Part shown: piece after piece, positions 52,700-61,439 of the stretch
Layout: the number at the start of each line of letters is the position of its first letter
How positions within the stretch are numbered: position 1 is the stretch's first letter
NCBI RefSeq assembly: GCF_047549485.1
Contig: NZ_CP180191.1
Coordinates: 868,001-932,000 of the forward strand
DNA length: 64,000 nt
Direction of reading: 5' to 3'
DNA from: Piscinibacterium candidicorallinum
GTDB lineage: Bacteria; Pseudomonadota; Gammaproteobacteria; Burkholderiales; Burkholderiaceae_C
Notes under the pieces: model-generated
Told to the model about the DNA's origin: nothing
What the model saw: the letters and a program-made list of their open reading frames with translations, nothing else
Databases searched by the model: none
Program-made: the position numbers and the translations under genes

Positions 52700-52816
52700 C
52701 GCCCAGGGCCGAGAAGGTCTTGATATCCGCGAAGATGCCAGCCCCCCGGAGGGGTCGATACCGGCAATCGAGGCGACGTTTGGAACCTGCTTGGTCGTCA
52801 CGGGAGCACTCAGAGG
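52700..52816 (-). pseudogene. Frameshifted duplicate of the thiD 5' end
   Basis: 117 bp match the region around the thiD start (52494-52611) at an offset of about 206 bp, with scattered substitutions. On the minus strand the copy begins GTG (in place of ATG), reads TTKQVPNVASIAGIDPSGG, then loses one base in the Gly/Pro codons and goes out of frame. It stops matching after about 34 codons. It carries only the 5' tip plus about 20 bp of leader, so it cannot be functional. The rest of the 672-bp thiD-amylase gap (52597-53268) holds the two palindromes and no further gene. Confidence 0.85.
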
Positions 52817-53268
52817 GTAGTGAGGGGGCATCAATAGGGCTGGATGCCTTGCGCCAGCACACGTGCATCGCTCATTCGTCCGCACCTCGGTCTCGCTTGG
52901 CGTTGGAGACGATGGTGTGGGTTCTGCGCTGTGCGTTTGGACGGGCAGTGTATTGAGGCCTCGCTCAACGCCCGTCCATCCCGCGGATTGGGCAGGGTGC
53001 AGCCCAGAGTGCTGCGACGCAGCAGCGAAAGTTCTTGTAGTTTTAAACGCACTTGCCTAGGGTTCAGTCCGTAGCTTTGCTACAGCTTGTTCGGCCTCTA
53101 CACGACGGTCGCACGGGCACCGCGCACCGCCCCGACTGGGGAACGCAGAACAGGCGGCGGGCGCAGCGTGAATGCAGTACCGCAGTTTCTCTCGCGCAGT
53201 ACCGATCCATTCAGCAACCCAGGCCGCGCTCCCTGAACTCACTCGCGGCCCCGGAGGAGACACACAAC

Positions 53269-54549
53269 ATGGCTAGTCGCTTTTCGCGCCGCTTTGCGGC
53301 GCTTGGGATCACTTTTGCCGCCGTTTTCGGCTCGTCAGCCCTGATGGACGCCCCAGTCCACGCTGCCACGGAGCAGAACAAGGCCTCCACCGCCATACTG
53401 ATCCAGGGCTTTCACTGGAACTCGGCGGGCTACCGCAACCCCAGCTGGTATGGCGTGCTGCGTGGCCGCGCAGCCGATCTGCGCGGCATGGGCTTCACGC
53501 ACATCTGGTTCCCGCCGCCGTCGGACTCCGCTGCGCGCGAGGGCTATCTGCCGCGCCAGCTCAACAACCTGAACTCCAGCTACGGCACCGAACAGGAGCT
53601 CAAGGACGCGATCGCCGCCTTCAAGGCCCAGGGCATGGGTGTGACTGCAGACATCGTCGTCAACCACCGCGTGGGCACCACGGGCTGGAGCGACTTCACC
53701 AACCCGGCCTGGGGGCTGGAGAGCATCGTCAACAACGATGAGTGCAATTGCGGGCGCGGCGGCAATGACACCGGCACCGGTTTCTCGGCCGCACGCGATC
53801 TGGCGCACAACCAGGCCACGGTGCAGAACGGGGTCAGGACATGGCTGTCCTCGCGCTTGAAAGCCGTGGGCTTCACCGGCTTGCGTCTTGACTATTCCAA
53901 GGGCTACAGCGCCTTCTACGTGCAGGGCTATCACGACGCCATGACGCCAGACTTCTGCGTGGGCGAGATCTGGAGCGACCTGAACATCAATGATGTGAAT
54001 CCGCACCGCCAGGAGCTGATGAACTGGATCGACGGCACGGGCGGGCGTTGCGCGGCCTTCGACTTCACCACCAAGGGGCTGCTGAACCAGGCACTGAACT
54101 GGAACGAGTACTGGCGCCTGCGCGCCAGCGACGGCCGGCCCCAGGGTGCGATTGGCTGGTGGGCACAAAAGAGCGTGACGTTTGTGGACAACCACGACAC
54201 CGGCCCGAGTGAAAGCTGCGGCAGCGGCCAGAACCACTGGCCCGTGCCCTGCGACAAGGTCATGCAGGGCTATGCCTACGTGCTCACGCACCCCGGCGTG
54301 CCCACGGTGTATTACCCGCACATCTATGACTGGAATCTGAAGGCGAGCATCAAGGCCCTGATGGACGTACGCCGCAACAAGGGCGTCACAAGTACATCAA
54401 GCGTCAGCATCCAGCGCGCTGAAAATGGGCTGTACGCCGCCATCGTCAACAACAACGTGGCGATGAAGATCGGCCCCAACAGCTGGAGCCCCGGCGCTGG
54501 CTGGACCCTGGCCACCAGCGGCAACAACTACGCCGTCTGGACGCGCTAA
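53269..54549 (+). CDS. Secreted GH13 alpha-amylase
   Basis: A 426-residue extracellular alpha-amylase. A signal peptide (ending near VHA, residue 32) precedes a TIM-barrel with the GH13 regions: I DIVVNH, II GLRLDYSKGY with nucleophile Asp208, III VGEIW with acid/base Glu233, and IV FVDNHD with Asp310. The compact form with a short C-terminal beta domain resembles the plant-like/maltotetraose-type bacterial amylases. The ATG at 53269 is preceded by GGAGGA. No maltose-uptake genes are in the window. Confidence 0.93.
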   Translation: MASRFSRRFAALGITFAAVFGSSALMDAPVHAATEQNKASTAILIQGFHWNSAGYRNPSWYGVLRGRAADLRGMGFTHIWFPPPSDSAAREGYLPRQLNNLNSSYGTEQELKDAIAAFKAQGMGVTADIVVNHRVGTTGWSDFTNPAWGLESIVNNDECNCGRGGNDTGTGFSAARDLAHNQATVQNGVRTWLSSRLKAVGFTGLRLDYSKGYSAFYVQGYHDAMTPDFCVGEIWSDLNINDVNPHRQELMNWIDGTGGRCAAFDFTTKGLLNQALNWNEYWRLRASDGRPQGAIGWWAQKSVTFVDNHDTGPSESCGSGQNHWPVPCDKVMQGYAYVLTHPGVPTVYYPHIYDWNLKASIKALMDVRRNKGVTSTSSVSIQRAENGLYAAIVNNNVAMKIGPNSWSPGAGWTLATSGNNYAVWTR

Positions 54550-54644
54550 GTCCGCGCCCATACGGCCTGCGCTGGCCGGGCGCCGAGCCCGCCGGCGCAC
54601 CGGACAGGTGCGCGCGCCGCGCCGGAGGTCTTCCGGCCGGCAAA

Positions 54645-54672
54645 AACACGCCGAGCGTCTGCTCGGCGTGTT
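54645..54672. terminator. Terminator after the alpha-amylase gene
   Basis: A 12-bp perfect stem AACACGCCGAGC/GCTCGGCGTGTT with loop GTCT is preceded by AAA and followed by a short T/A-rich run, about 95 bp after the stop. Confidence 0.85.
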
Positions 54673-54706
54673 CATTTATATGGATTTCGGCCAAACTTGA
54701 AAAAGT

Positions 54707-54728
54707 GGCTTTCCGCTTGTCAAAAGCC
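54707..54728 (+). repeat. Dispersed TTTCCGCTTGTC repeat, copy E
   Basis: The core is at 54710-54721. The flanks pair as GGCTTT/AAAGCC with the core in the loop. GGCCAAACTTGA (54689-54700) lies just upstream. The 401-bp gap 54550-54950 also holds the amylase terminator, the tetR promoter and operator, and no gene. Confidence 0.6.
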
Positions 54729-54848
54729 AATCTCCGGAGTGTTGAATGGCAGATTAAGCAAATTTCGGACGCAAAATCGCAGATCGAAGCGTGACATCGG
54801 GCCGGTGGAGTCCTTTGCGGCAGGTTAAGTTCCACCGAACTATTTGCG

Positions 54849-54893
54849 TTGACCCCTGATGCCCCGAGAACTAAATTACTGACTGATCAGTCA
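54849..54893 (+). promoter_or_regulatory. Promoter and operator of the TetR-RND operon
   Basis: A -35 TTGACC (54849-54854), a 17-bp spacer and a -10 TAAATT (54872-54877) are followed at once by a perfect 14-bp palindrome TGACTGATCAGTCA (54880-54893) over the predicted start point. This is the expected layout for autorepression by a TetR-family regulator. Confidence 0.75.
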
Positions 54894-54950
54894 CTTAGTC
54901 ATGACATCGGCCGCCAGCCCGGCGAATTTGCCCGATGCTCACAACGCATC

Positions 54951-55721
54951 ATGAACGCCGTACCCACCGCCATCGAAGACCCCGCCGCCGATGCCCACGG
55001 CGAACTGCCGCGCTGGCGCCGCCGTAAGGACGCCCGCCCGCAGGAGATCGTGCAGGCCGCGTTGGATCTGTTTGTGGAGCGCGGCTACGCCGCCACCCGG
55101 GCCGAAGACGTGGCCGCCCGCGCCGGCGTGTCCAAGGGCACGCTGTATCTCTACTTCGCCAACAAGGAAGAACTCTTCCGCGCCGTGATCAGCGAGGGCC
55201 TGGGCCCGGTGCTGCGCGAAGCCACCGAGCTGGTGGACCACTATCAGGGCAACACCTTCGACCTGCTCGAGGAGCTGTATTGGGGCTGGTTCGAGCGCGT
55301 GGGCGCCACCAAGCTCTCCGGCATCAAGAAGCTGGTGGTGGCGGAGGTCGGAAACTTCCCTGAACTGAGCAAGTTCTATCAGGAGGCCGTGATCGAGCCG
55401 GCCCACGCCATGATGGTCAAGCTGCTGGATCGCGGCATCTCGCGCGGCGAGTTCCGCGCCGTGGATACCGACGTCATGACGCACGTCATGATCTCGCCGA
55501 TGCTGATGCTCTTTCTCTGGAAGCACACCTTCAGCGCGCCCAACTGCTGCATGCCGGTCGACCCGATCCAGCACGTGCGCGCCAGCATCGACCTGATCAA
55601 GCACGGGCTGGCCGCTGGGGCGGTACCCGCGCTGACCGCAGGCTCGCCCATGTACAGCATGGAGAAGGCACGCGCCGCGCTCGAGGCGGCGATGGCCCAG
55701 GGGGCAAACCCGCCAGCCTGA
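54951..55721 (+). CDS. TetR/AcrR family regulator of an RND efflux pump
   Basis: A 256-residue repressor. The N-terminal TetR helix-turn-helix (about residues 29-75) reads EIVQAALDLFVERGYAATRAEDVAARAGVSKGTLYLYFANKEELFRAV; this is a textbook match. The C-terminal ligand domain ends in an Ala-rich tail. It is the first gene before the adaptor and permease genes and probably represses them and itself through the palindrome at 54880-54893. The ATG at 54951 is used; the frame is open further upstream but that part covers the operator. Confidence 0.9.
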   Translation: MNAVPTAIEDPAADAHGELPRWRRRKDARPQEIVQAALDLFVERGYAATRAEDVAARAGVSKGTLYLYFANKEELFRAVISEGLGPVLREATELVDHYQGNTFDLLEELYWGWFERVGATKLSGIKKLVVAEVGNFPELSKFYQEAVIEPAHAMMVKLLDRGISRGEFRAVDTDVMTHVMISPMLMLFLWKHTFSAPNCCMPVDPIQHVRASIDLIKHGLAAGAVPALTAGSPMYSMEKARAALEAAMAQGANPPA

Positions 55722-55812
55722 CACGGGCCGCGCGCCCGAGAGACGGGCGCCTCCATTGAATCAACAAGCAAACCGGCCCGCGCAGACGAGGCCGCTGAAC
55801 ACCAGACTGGAC

Positions 55813-56994
55813 ATGATGAACAAGCGCGTAGTCGGCATCGTGATCGTGCTCGTTGCTCTCGGGGGAGGGTTCCTGCTCGTCAAGCAGCGCCAGGGCGCCA
55901 GCGCCAGCGCCGCGGTGGCTCAGCCCGCGCAGAAATCCATCGAACTGCTCGCCAGTGACCTGACCGTGGCCGGCAAGGCGCCGCTGGCGCGTGTGCTACC
56001 CATCACCGGCACCGTCAAGGCCACCCAGCAGGCCACCATCCGCAGCAAGGTCAGTGGTGACGTGGCCCGCGTGCTCGTGCGCGAGGGCGAGCCCGTGGCC
56101 GCCGGCGCCGTGCTGGCGCAGATAGACACCACCGAATTCGCCTCCCGCGTGGCCGAGCGTGAGCAGAACCTCAATGCCGCGCGCGCGCAGTTGGCCATTG
56201 CCCAGCGCAATGCCGAGAACAACAAGCGCCTGGTCGCGCAGGGCTTCATCAGCCCGACTGCCATGGACACCACCCAGAACCAGCTCGAAGCTCAGCGCGC
56301 TGCGGTGGCTGCGGCCGAGCAGCAGCTCACGCAGGCGCGCAAGACGCTCGCAGACGCGACTGTGCGTGCCCCGTTTGCCGGCGTGGTGACCGAACGCACC
56401 GTCCAGGCCGGCGACAAGGCCAGCCCCGACATGAAGCTCTTTGCGCTCGTGGACAACCGCAGCCTGGAATACGAAGCCGCGCTGGACCCCCAGGACGCAG
56501 CGCAAGTCAAGCCGGGCATGGTCATCACGCTCACACCGGACGGGCTGCCCGCCGTGCCGGCCAAGGTGCTGCGCGTGAATGCGGCGGTGACTTCCGGCTC
56601 CCGCGCCGTGATGGTCTATGCCGCTGTCCCCAGCGATGCCGGCCTGAAAAGCGGTCAGTTCACCGGCGGCAACCTGCGCCTGGGCGGCGTGAGCGATGTC
56701 GTGCTCGTGCCGGCCGAAGCGCTGCGCGAAGAAGGCGGCCGCACCGTGGTCTATACGCTGGTGAAGCAGGGCGAGAGCAGCCAGCTTCAGGCCGTGGCCG
56801 TGCGCACCAGCCTGCGCGGTGAGGCCACCAGCGGCGCGAACGCCGGCCAAGTGATGGTGGCCGTGGAGGGCTTGCCGGAAGGCACGCAGATCGTCGCGCG
56901 CAACCTCGGGCCGCTGCGCATGGGCGTGCCGGTGAAGGTCGCGCAGGCGGCTGCGGCGACCCCGACCAAGCCCGCCGCAGGCAAGAGCGAGTAA
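55813..56994 (+). CDS. RND efflux pump membrane fusion (adaptor) protein
   Basis: Periplasmic adaptor joining the inner-membrane pump to an outer-membrane channel. It has 393 residues from ATG 55813. A signal anchor (VVGIVIVLVALGGGFLLV) is followed by a lipoyl-like barrel (ITGTVKATQQATIRSKVSGDVARVLVREGEPVAAGAVLAQID), a helical hairpin with Gln/Ala-rich heptads, then LADATVRAPFAGVVTERTVQAGDKASPDMKLF and a beta-barrel. ATG 55816 and an upstream TTG at 55756 are alternative starts. It lies 91 bp after the regulator and 18 bp before the permease. Confidence 0.9.
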   Translation: MMNKRVVGIVIVLVALGGGFLLVKQRQGASASAAVAQPAQKSIELLASDLTVAGKAPLARVLPITGTVKATQQATIRSKVSGDVARVLVREGEPVAAGAVLAQIDTTEFASRVAEREQNLNAARAQLAIAQRNAENNKRLVAQGFISPTAMDTTQNQLEAQRAAVAAAEQQLTQARKTLADATVRAPFAGVVTERTVQAGDKASPDMKLFALVDNRSLEYEAALDPQDAAQVKPGMVITLTPDGLPAVPAKVLRVNAAVTSGSRAVMVYAAVPSDAGLKSGQFTGGNLRLGGVSDVVLVPAEALREEGGRTVVYTLVKQGESSQLQAVAVRTSLRGEATSGANAGQVMVAVEGLPEGTQIVARNLGPLRMGVPVKVAQAAAATPTKPAAGKSE

Positions 56995-57012
56995 GCGGCG
57001 GGGCTCAGCAGC

Positions 57013-60000
57013 ATGTTCTTCACCCGCATCAGCATCCACAACCCGGTGCTGGCCACCATGATGATGCTCGCCTTCGTGGTGCTGGGCATCTTCAGCTATC
57101 AGCGCATGCAGGTGGATCAGTTCCCGGACGTGACCTTCCCAGTCGTCGTCGTGCAGACGGAGTATCCCGGCGCCAGCCCGGAGGTGGTGGAGTCCGAGAT
57201 CACGCGCAAGGTGGAGGAGGCCGTCAACACCATTGCCGGCATCAACACCCTGACCAGCCGCAGCTATGAAGGCAGCTCGGTGGTGATCGTGCAGTTTGAG
57301 CTCTACATCGACCCCGCCAAGGCCGCTCAGGATGTGCGCGAGAAGGTCGCGCTGATCCGCCCGCAGTTCCGCCGCGAGGTCAAGGAGCCGCGAATCAGCC
57401 GCTTCGACCCGGCCGATCGGCCCGTAGTCTCGCTGTATGTGAAGGCGCCTGCAATGAGCGCGCGCGAGATCAGCACGATGGCCGATCAGCTGATCAAGAA
57501 GCGCATCGAGAATGTGCGCGGCGTGGGGCAGGTCAACATCGTCGGCGGCGTGAAGCGCCAGATCAATGTGCTGCTGCGCCCGGCAGACATGGAGGCCTAC
57601 GGCGTTTCGGTGGACGCCGTGATGAATGCCCTGCGCAACGAGAACCAGGAGCTGCCGGCCGGCACCCTGCGCAACCGCGGCAGCGAGAAGGTGGTGCAGA
57701 TCACCGGCCGCATCGAGCGCTCCGACCAGTTCAACGACCTGATCGTCGCGCGACGCGCGGGTCAGCCCGTGTACCTGCGCCAGGTCGCCACGGTGCAGGA
57801 TGGCCAGGCCGAGCAGGACAGCCTCGCGCTCGTCGATGGCCAGCGCGTGATCGCCATGGACATCCTCAAGAGCCAGGGCCAGAACACCATCGAGGTGGTG
57901 GACGCCGTCAAGAGCACGGTCGAGGGTCTGAACAAGGAACTCAAGGGCGTGGAGATCAACGTCGCCAAGGACGGCTCCAAGCCGATCCGCACCGGCGTGG
58001 CCAACGTACAGCGCACCTTGGTGGAAGGTGCGATCCTCACCATCCTCATCGTTTTCCTGTTCCTGGGCAGCTGGCGCTCCACCGTGATCACGGGCCTCAC
58101 ACTGCCTGTGGCGCTGATCGGCACCTTCCTGTTCATGTACTGGTTCGGCTTCACGATCAACATGATCACGCTGATGGCGCTGAGCCTGTGCGTCGGCCTG
58201 CTGATCGATGACGCGATCGTCGTGCGCGAGAACATCGTGCGCCACGCCGCCATGGGCAAGGACGCCTACACCGCCTCGATGGATGGCACGCGCGAGATCG
58301 GGCTGGCGGTCATGGCCACGACGCTGGCGATCGTTGCGGTGTTCATCCCCATCGGCTTCATGGGCGGCATCATCGGCCGGTTCTTTCACCAGTTCGGCAT
58401 CACCATCGCGGCGGCTGTGCTGATCTCGATGTTCGTGAGCTTCACACTGGATCCGATGCTGTCCTCCATCTGGCACGACCCGGATGCTCATGGCGGCCCC
58501 AAGGGCAACGGCCCCTTGGCCCGGATGCTGCGCTGGTTCGACGGTGTCACGCAGGCGGTGGGGCGCTTCTATCAACGCGCGCTGGCCTGGTCGCTCGCGC
58601 ACCGTAAGACCACGCTGGCCCTGGCCGCAGTGGCCTTCTTTGGCAGCTTCCCGATCGCCAAGTTCGTCGGCAGCGAATTCGTGCCGCAGGCGGATTTTTC
58701 CGAAAGCTCGGTGGAGTTCTACACGCCGGTGGGATCGTCTTTGGAGCTCACCGAAGCCAAGGCCCGCCAGGTGGAGAGCATCATCCGCGAGATGCCCGAG
58801 GTGCGCTACACCTACGCGACCATCAACACCGGCAGCGCCCAGGGCCGCAACTACGCCACCATCTATATCAAGCTGGTGGACCGCAAGGACCGCAGCCGCA
58901 GCCAGAAGCAGCTCACCCAGCCCCTGCGCGAGCGCCTGCAGGCGGTGGCCGGCATCACCGTCACCAATGTGGGTATGCGCGACAGCGTGGGAGGCGAGAA
59001 GACGATCAGCTTCTCGATCCTGGGGCAGGATCAGAAGGTGCTCGAGCGCCTGACGGCCGAGGTACTAAGCAAGATGCGCGACATTCCGGGTCTGGTGGAT
59101 GTGGATACGTCCTCCAAGCCGGCCAAACCGCAGCTGGCCATCGAGGTGCGCCGTGATGCGGCCAGTGACCTTGGTGTGGGTGTCTCGCAGGTTGCCGCAA
59201 CGCTGCGCCCGCTGATCGCAGGGGACACCGCCGGCACCTGGCGCGCGCCGGACGGCGAGAACTACGACATCAATGTCCAGCTGGCACCGAGCGACCGCAG
59301 CGCGGTGGATGACATGGCGCGCCTTTCGATTGCGGCCAGCCAGTCTGCAGGCAGCCAGAGCGCGGACGGCAGCAGCCGATTGGTCAAGTTGTCCCAGGTG
59401 GCGGATCTGCGCGAGACGGTCGGCGCCAGCCAGATCAACCGGCGTGAACTCACGCGCGAGATCAACATCAACGCCAACGTGTTCGGGCGCAGCTCGGGCG
59501 AGGTATCGGCCGAGATCCGCAAGGTATTGGACGGCATCGACTGGCCGCCGGGCTACCGGCCGAGCATCGGCGGCAGCGCCAAGAACATGGCCGAGAGCTT
59601 TGCCTACGCGCTGCAGGCCCTGGTGCTGGCGATCATCTTCATCTACATGGTGCTGGCCAGCCAGTTCAAGAGCTTCGTGCAGCCGATCGCCATCATGAGT
59701 TCGCTGCCACTCACCCTGATAGGCGTGGTGCTGGCTCTGCTGTTCTTCGGCTCCACGCTGTCGATGTTCTCGATCATCGGTTTCATCCTTCTGATGGGTC
59801 TGGTGACCAAGAATGCCATCCTGCTGGTGGACTTCATCAACCATGCGCGCGAGGCCGGCATGGAGCGCGGGGCCGCCATCCTGGAGGCCGCCCACGTTCG
59901 TCTGCGGCCGATCCTGATGACCACACTGGCCATGGTGTTCGGCATGGTGCCGCTGGCGATGGGGATCGGCGAGGGCAGCGAGCAGCGGGCACCCATGGGT

Positions 60001-60150
60001 CAGGCCGTGATCGGCGGCACCATCACTTCATCCATCCTGACCCTGGTCGTGGTGCCGGTGATCTACACCTATCTGGATGATCTGACCGTCTGGTTCAAGC
60101 GCCGCGCGGGTTTGCAGAGCGGAAACCTGTCGCCCAAGGCGGCGGAGTAG
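57013..60150 (+). CDS. RND family efflux transporter permease
   Basis: A proton-driven drug/solute exporter of the HAE1/AcrB type, with 1045 residues and 12 transmembrane segments. Visible are the N-terminal FFTRISIHNPVLATMMMLAFVVLGIFSYQRMQVDQFPDVTFPVVVVQTEYPGASPEVVE-type opening, the TM4 proton-relay motif GLLIDDAIVVREN, and the C-terminal repeat VTKNAILLVDFINHAREAGMERGAAILEAAHVRLRPILMT. The two large periplasmic loops are present. It forms an operon with the adaptor. The outer-membrane partner could be the TolC-like protein at 61.4 kb. Confidence 0.95.
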   Translation: MFFTRISIHNPVLATMMMLAFVVLGIFSYQRMQVDQFPDVTFPVVVVQTEYPGASPEVVESEITRKVEEAVNTIAGINTLTSRSYEGSSVVIVQFELYIDPAKAAQDVREKVALIRPQFRREVKEPRISRFDPADRPVVSLYVKAPAMSAREISTMADQLIKKRIENVRGVGQVNIVGGVKRQINVLLRPADMEAYGVSVDAVMNALRNENQELPAGTLRNRGSEKVVQITGRIERSDQFNDLIVARRAGQPVYLRQVATVQDGQAEQDSLALVDGQRVIAMDILKSQGQNTIEVVDAVKSTVEGLNKELKGVEINVAKDGSKPIRTGVANVQRTLVEGAILTILIVFLFLGSWRSTVITGLTLPVALIGTFLFMYWFGFTINMITLMALSLCVGLLIDDAIVVRENIVRHAAMGKDAYTASMDGTREIGLAVMATTLAIVAVFIPIGFMGGIIGRFFHQFGITIAAAVLISMFVSFTLDPMLSSIWHDPDAHGGPKGNGPLARMLRWFDGVTQAVGRFYQRALAWSLAHRKTTLALAAVAFFGSFPIAKFVGSEFVPQADFSESSVEFYTPVGSSLELTEAKARQVESIIREMPEVRYTYATINTGSAQGRNYATIYIKLVDRKDRSRSQKQLTQPLRERLQAVAGITVTNVGMRDSVGGEKTISFSILGQDQKVLERLTAEVLSKMRDIPGLVDVDTSSKPAKPQLAIEVRRDAASDLGVGVSQVAATLRPLIAGDTAGTWRAPDGENYDINVQLAPSDRSAVDDMARLSIAASQSAGSQSADGSSRLVKLSQVADLRETVGASQINRRELTREININANVFGRSSGEVSAEIRKVLDGIDWPPGYRPSIGGSAKNMAESFAYALQALVLAIIFIYMVLASQFKSFVQPIAIMSSLPLTLIGVVLALLFFGSTLSMFSIIGFILLMGLVTKNAILLVDFINHAREAGMERGAAILEAAHVRLRPILMTTLAMVFGMVPLAMGIGEGSEQRAPMGQAVIGGTITSSILTLVVVPVIYTYLDDLTVWFKRRAGLQSGNLSPKAAE

Positions 60151-60348
60151 GCTCATGCGGACGCACACGGCCCCTTTGCTAACATTTTTTGCTTCGTTGA
60201 CGGCAGCTGGCTTGAATCAGCCGGCGGACCGTCAGCCTCCTGTGCAGCGACCCCTTCGCTCATGCACTTCAACACCCCAATCCGTCGGTTTGTCGCACCG
60301 AACCCCCGGTCAGCACAGGTCTGACGGAACATTGCGCCCTTGAGCATC

Positions 60349-61017
60349 ATGAACTTCGAACAAGCCCGCTTCAACATGATTGAGCAGCAGATTCGCACCT
60401 GGGAGGTGCTGGATCAGGCCACGCTCGACACCCTGGCCGCCGTCAAGCGCGAGGACTTTGTGCCAGCGCCCTACCGCGCCATGGCCTTCAGCGATCTGGA
60501 GATTCCGCTGAACGTGGACGGTGCGGCGCCGGGCGAAGTGATGTTCGCCCCCAAGCTGGAAGCCCGGCTGCTGCAAGAGCTCACCGTCAAGCCCACGGAC
60601 ACGATCCTCGAGATCGGTGCCGGCTCGGGCTACATGGCTGCGCTGCTGGCCAGCCGCGGCCAGACCGTGCAGACCTGGGAGCGCCAGCCGGCGCTGGCGG
60701 CATTTGCCCGCGCCAATCTGAGCCGTGGCGGAATGAGCAGCGTGACCGTGCGCGAAGGCGACGGCTTTGCCGCGAGCCACGACGCGAATGCGTTTGACGT
60801 GATCCTGCTGTCCGGCGCTGTCGAGCGCCTGCCCGAAGATCTGTTCAAGAGTCTGAAGCTGGGCGGCCGTTTCATCGCCATCGTCGGTCAGGCGCCGGTC
60901 ATGAGTGCGGTGCTGGTCACGCGCACGGGCGAGGACCAATTCACCCAGGTCAAGCTCTTCGAGACGCTCACGACGCTGCTGGTAGGCGGCCCCACGGTCG
61001 AGCGCTTCCGCTTCTGA
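60349..61017 (+). CDS. Pcm-like (protein-L-isoaspartate methyltransferase family) protein
   Basis: A 222-residue SAM-dependent methyltransferase-fold protein. The core matches the Pcm family: ARFNMIEQQIRTWEVLDQATLDTLAAVKREDFVP, then the SAM motif LEIGAGSGYMAALLASRG and the tail FRF. Members beside tolC in betaproteobacteria form a separate branch whose true substrate is not established. ATG 60349 is preferred to a TTG at 60340. The 198-bp gap before it holds a modest GACGG/CCGTC hairpin (60199-60235 region) and no gene. Confidence 0.85.
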   Translation: MNFEQARFNMIEQQIRTWEVLDQATLDTLAAVKREDFVPAPYRAMAFSDLEIPLNVDGAAPGEVMFAPKLEARLLQELTVKPTDTILEIGAGSGYMAALLASRGQTVQTWERQPALAAFARANLSRGGMSSVTVREGDGFAASHDANAFDVILLSGAVERLPEDLFKSLKLGGRFIAIVGQAPVMSAVLVTRTGEDQFTQVKLFETLTTLLVGGPTVERFRF

Positions 61018-61042
61018 TCCCAACGAGTCCGCCTGCGCCCGC

Positions 61043-61357
61043 ATGATCGATCAGCTCGCCCCGGAAGTCGCACAGTCACGCATCGCTCAGGGGGCCATGC
61101 TGCTGGACGTGCGCGAGCCCTGGGAGATTGCCACCGCACAGGTTGAGGGCAGTGTCGTGATCCCCATGCGTGACATCCCTCAGCGACTCGGCGAACTGGA
61201 TCGTTCAGCGGACATCATCTGCATGTGCCATCACGGGATGCGCAGCCAGCAGGTGGCCTTCTTTCTCATGCGCGCCGGCTTCGAGCGCGTCAGCAATCTC
61301 AGCGGCGGGATCGATGCCTGGTCCCGAGCTGTGGACCCCGCGGTGCCGCGGTACTGA
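61043..61357 (+). CDS. Single-domain rhodanese
   Basis: A 104-residue sulfurtransferase-like protein. The rhodanese signature is present: LLDVREPWEIATAQVEGSVVIPMRDIPQRLGEL, and the active-site loop C-H-H-G-M-R-S with the persulfide Cys, then NLSGGIDAWSRAVDP. It probably acts in thiol or sulfur handling in the cytoplasm. It lies between the Pcm-like and TolC genes, as in many Burkholderiales. Confidence 0.9.
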   Translation: MIDQLAPEVAQSRIAQGAMLLDVREPWEIATAQVEGSVVIPMRDIPQRLGELDRSADIICMCHHGMRSQQVAFFLMRAGFERVSNLSGGIDAWSRAVDPAVPRY

Positions 61358-61439
61358 ACCGGCATCTGCCCGATCGCCGATACACAAGCACAACGCCTCC
61401 TCCCACCGAACGTTGCCAAGCCCACAAGGAAACCGATCC

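Noticed and set aside
52597..53000. A TPP riboswitch before thiD
   Set aside because: The conserved TGAGA and ACCTG blocks are not found in order on the minus strand.
55996..58602. 868-codon antisense open frame opposite the RND adaptor and permease
   Set aside because: His/Asp-rich translation typical of the reverse of a GC-rich gene. The sense frames are full-length family matches.
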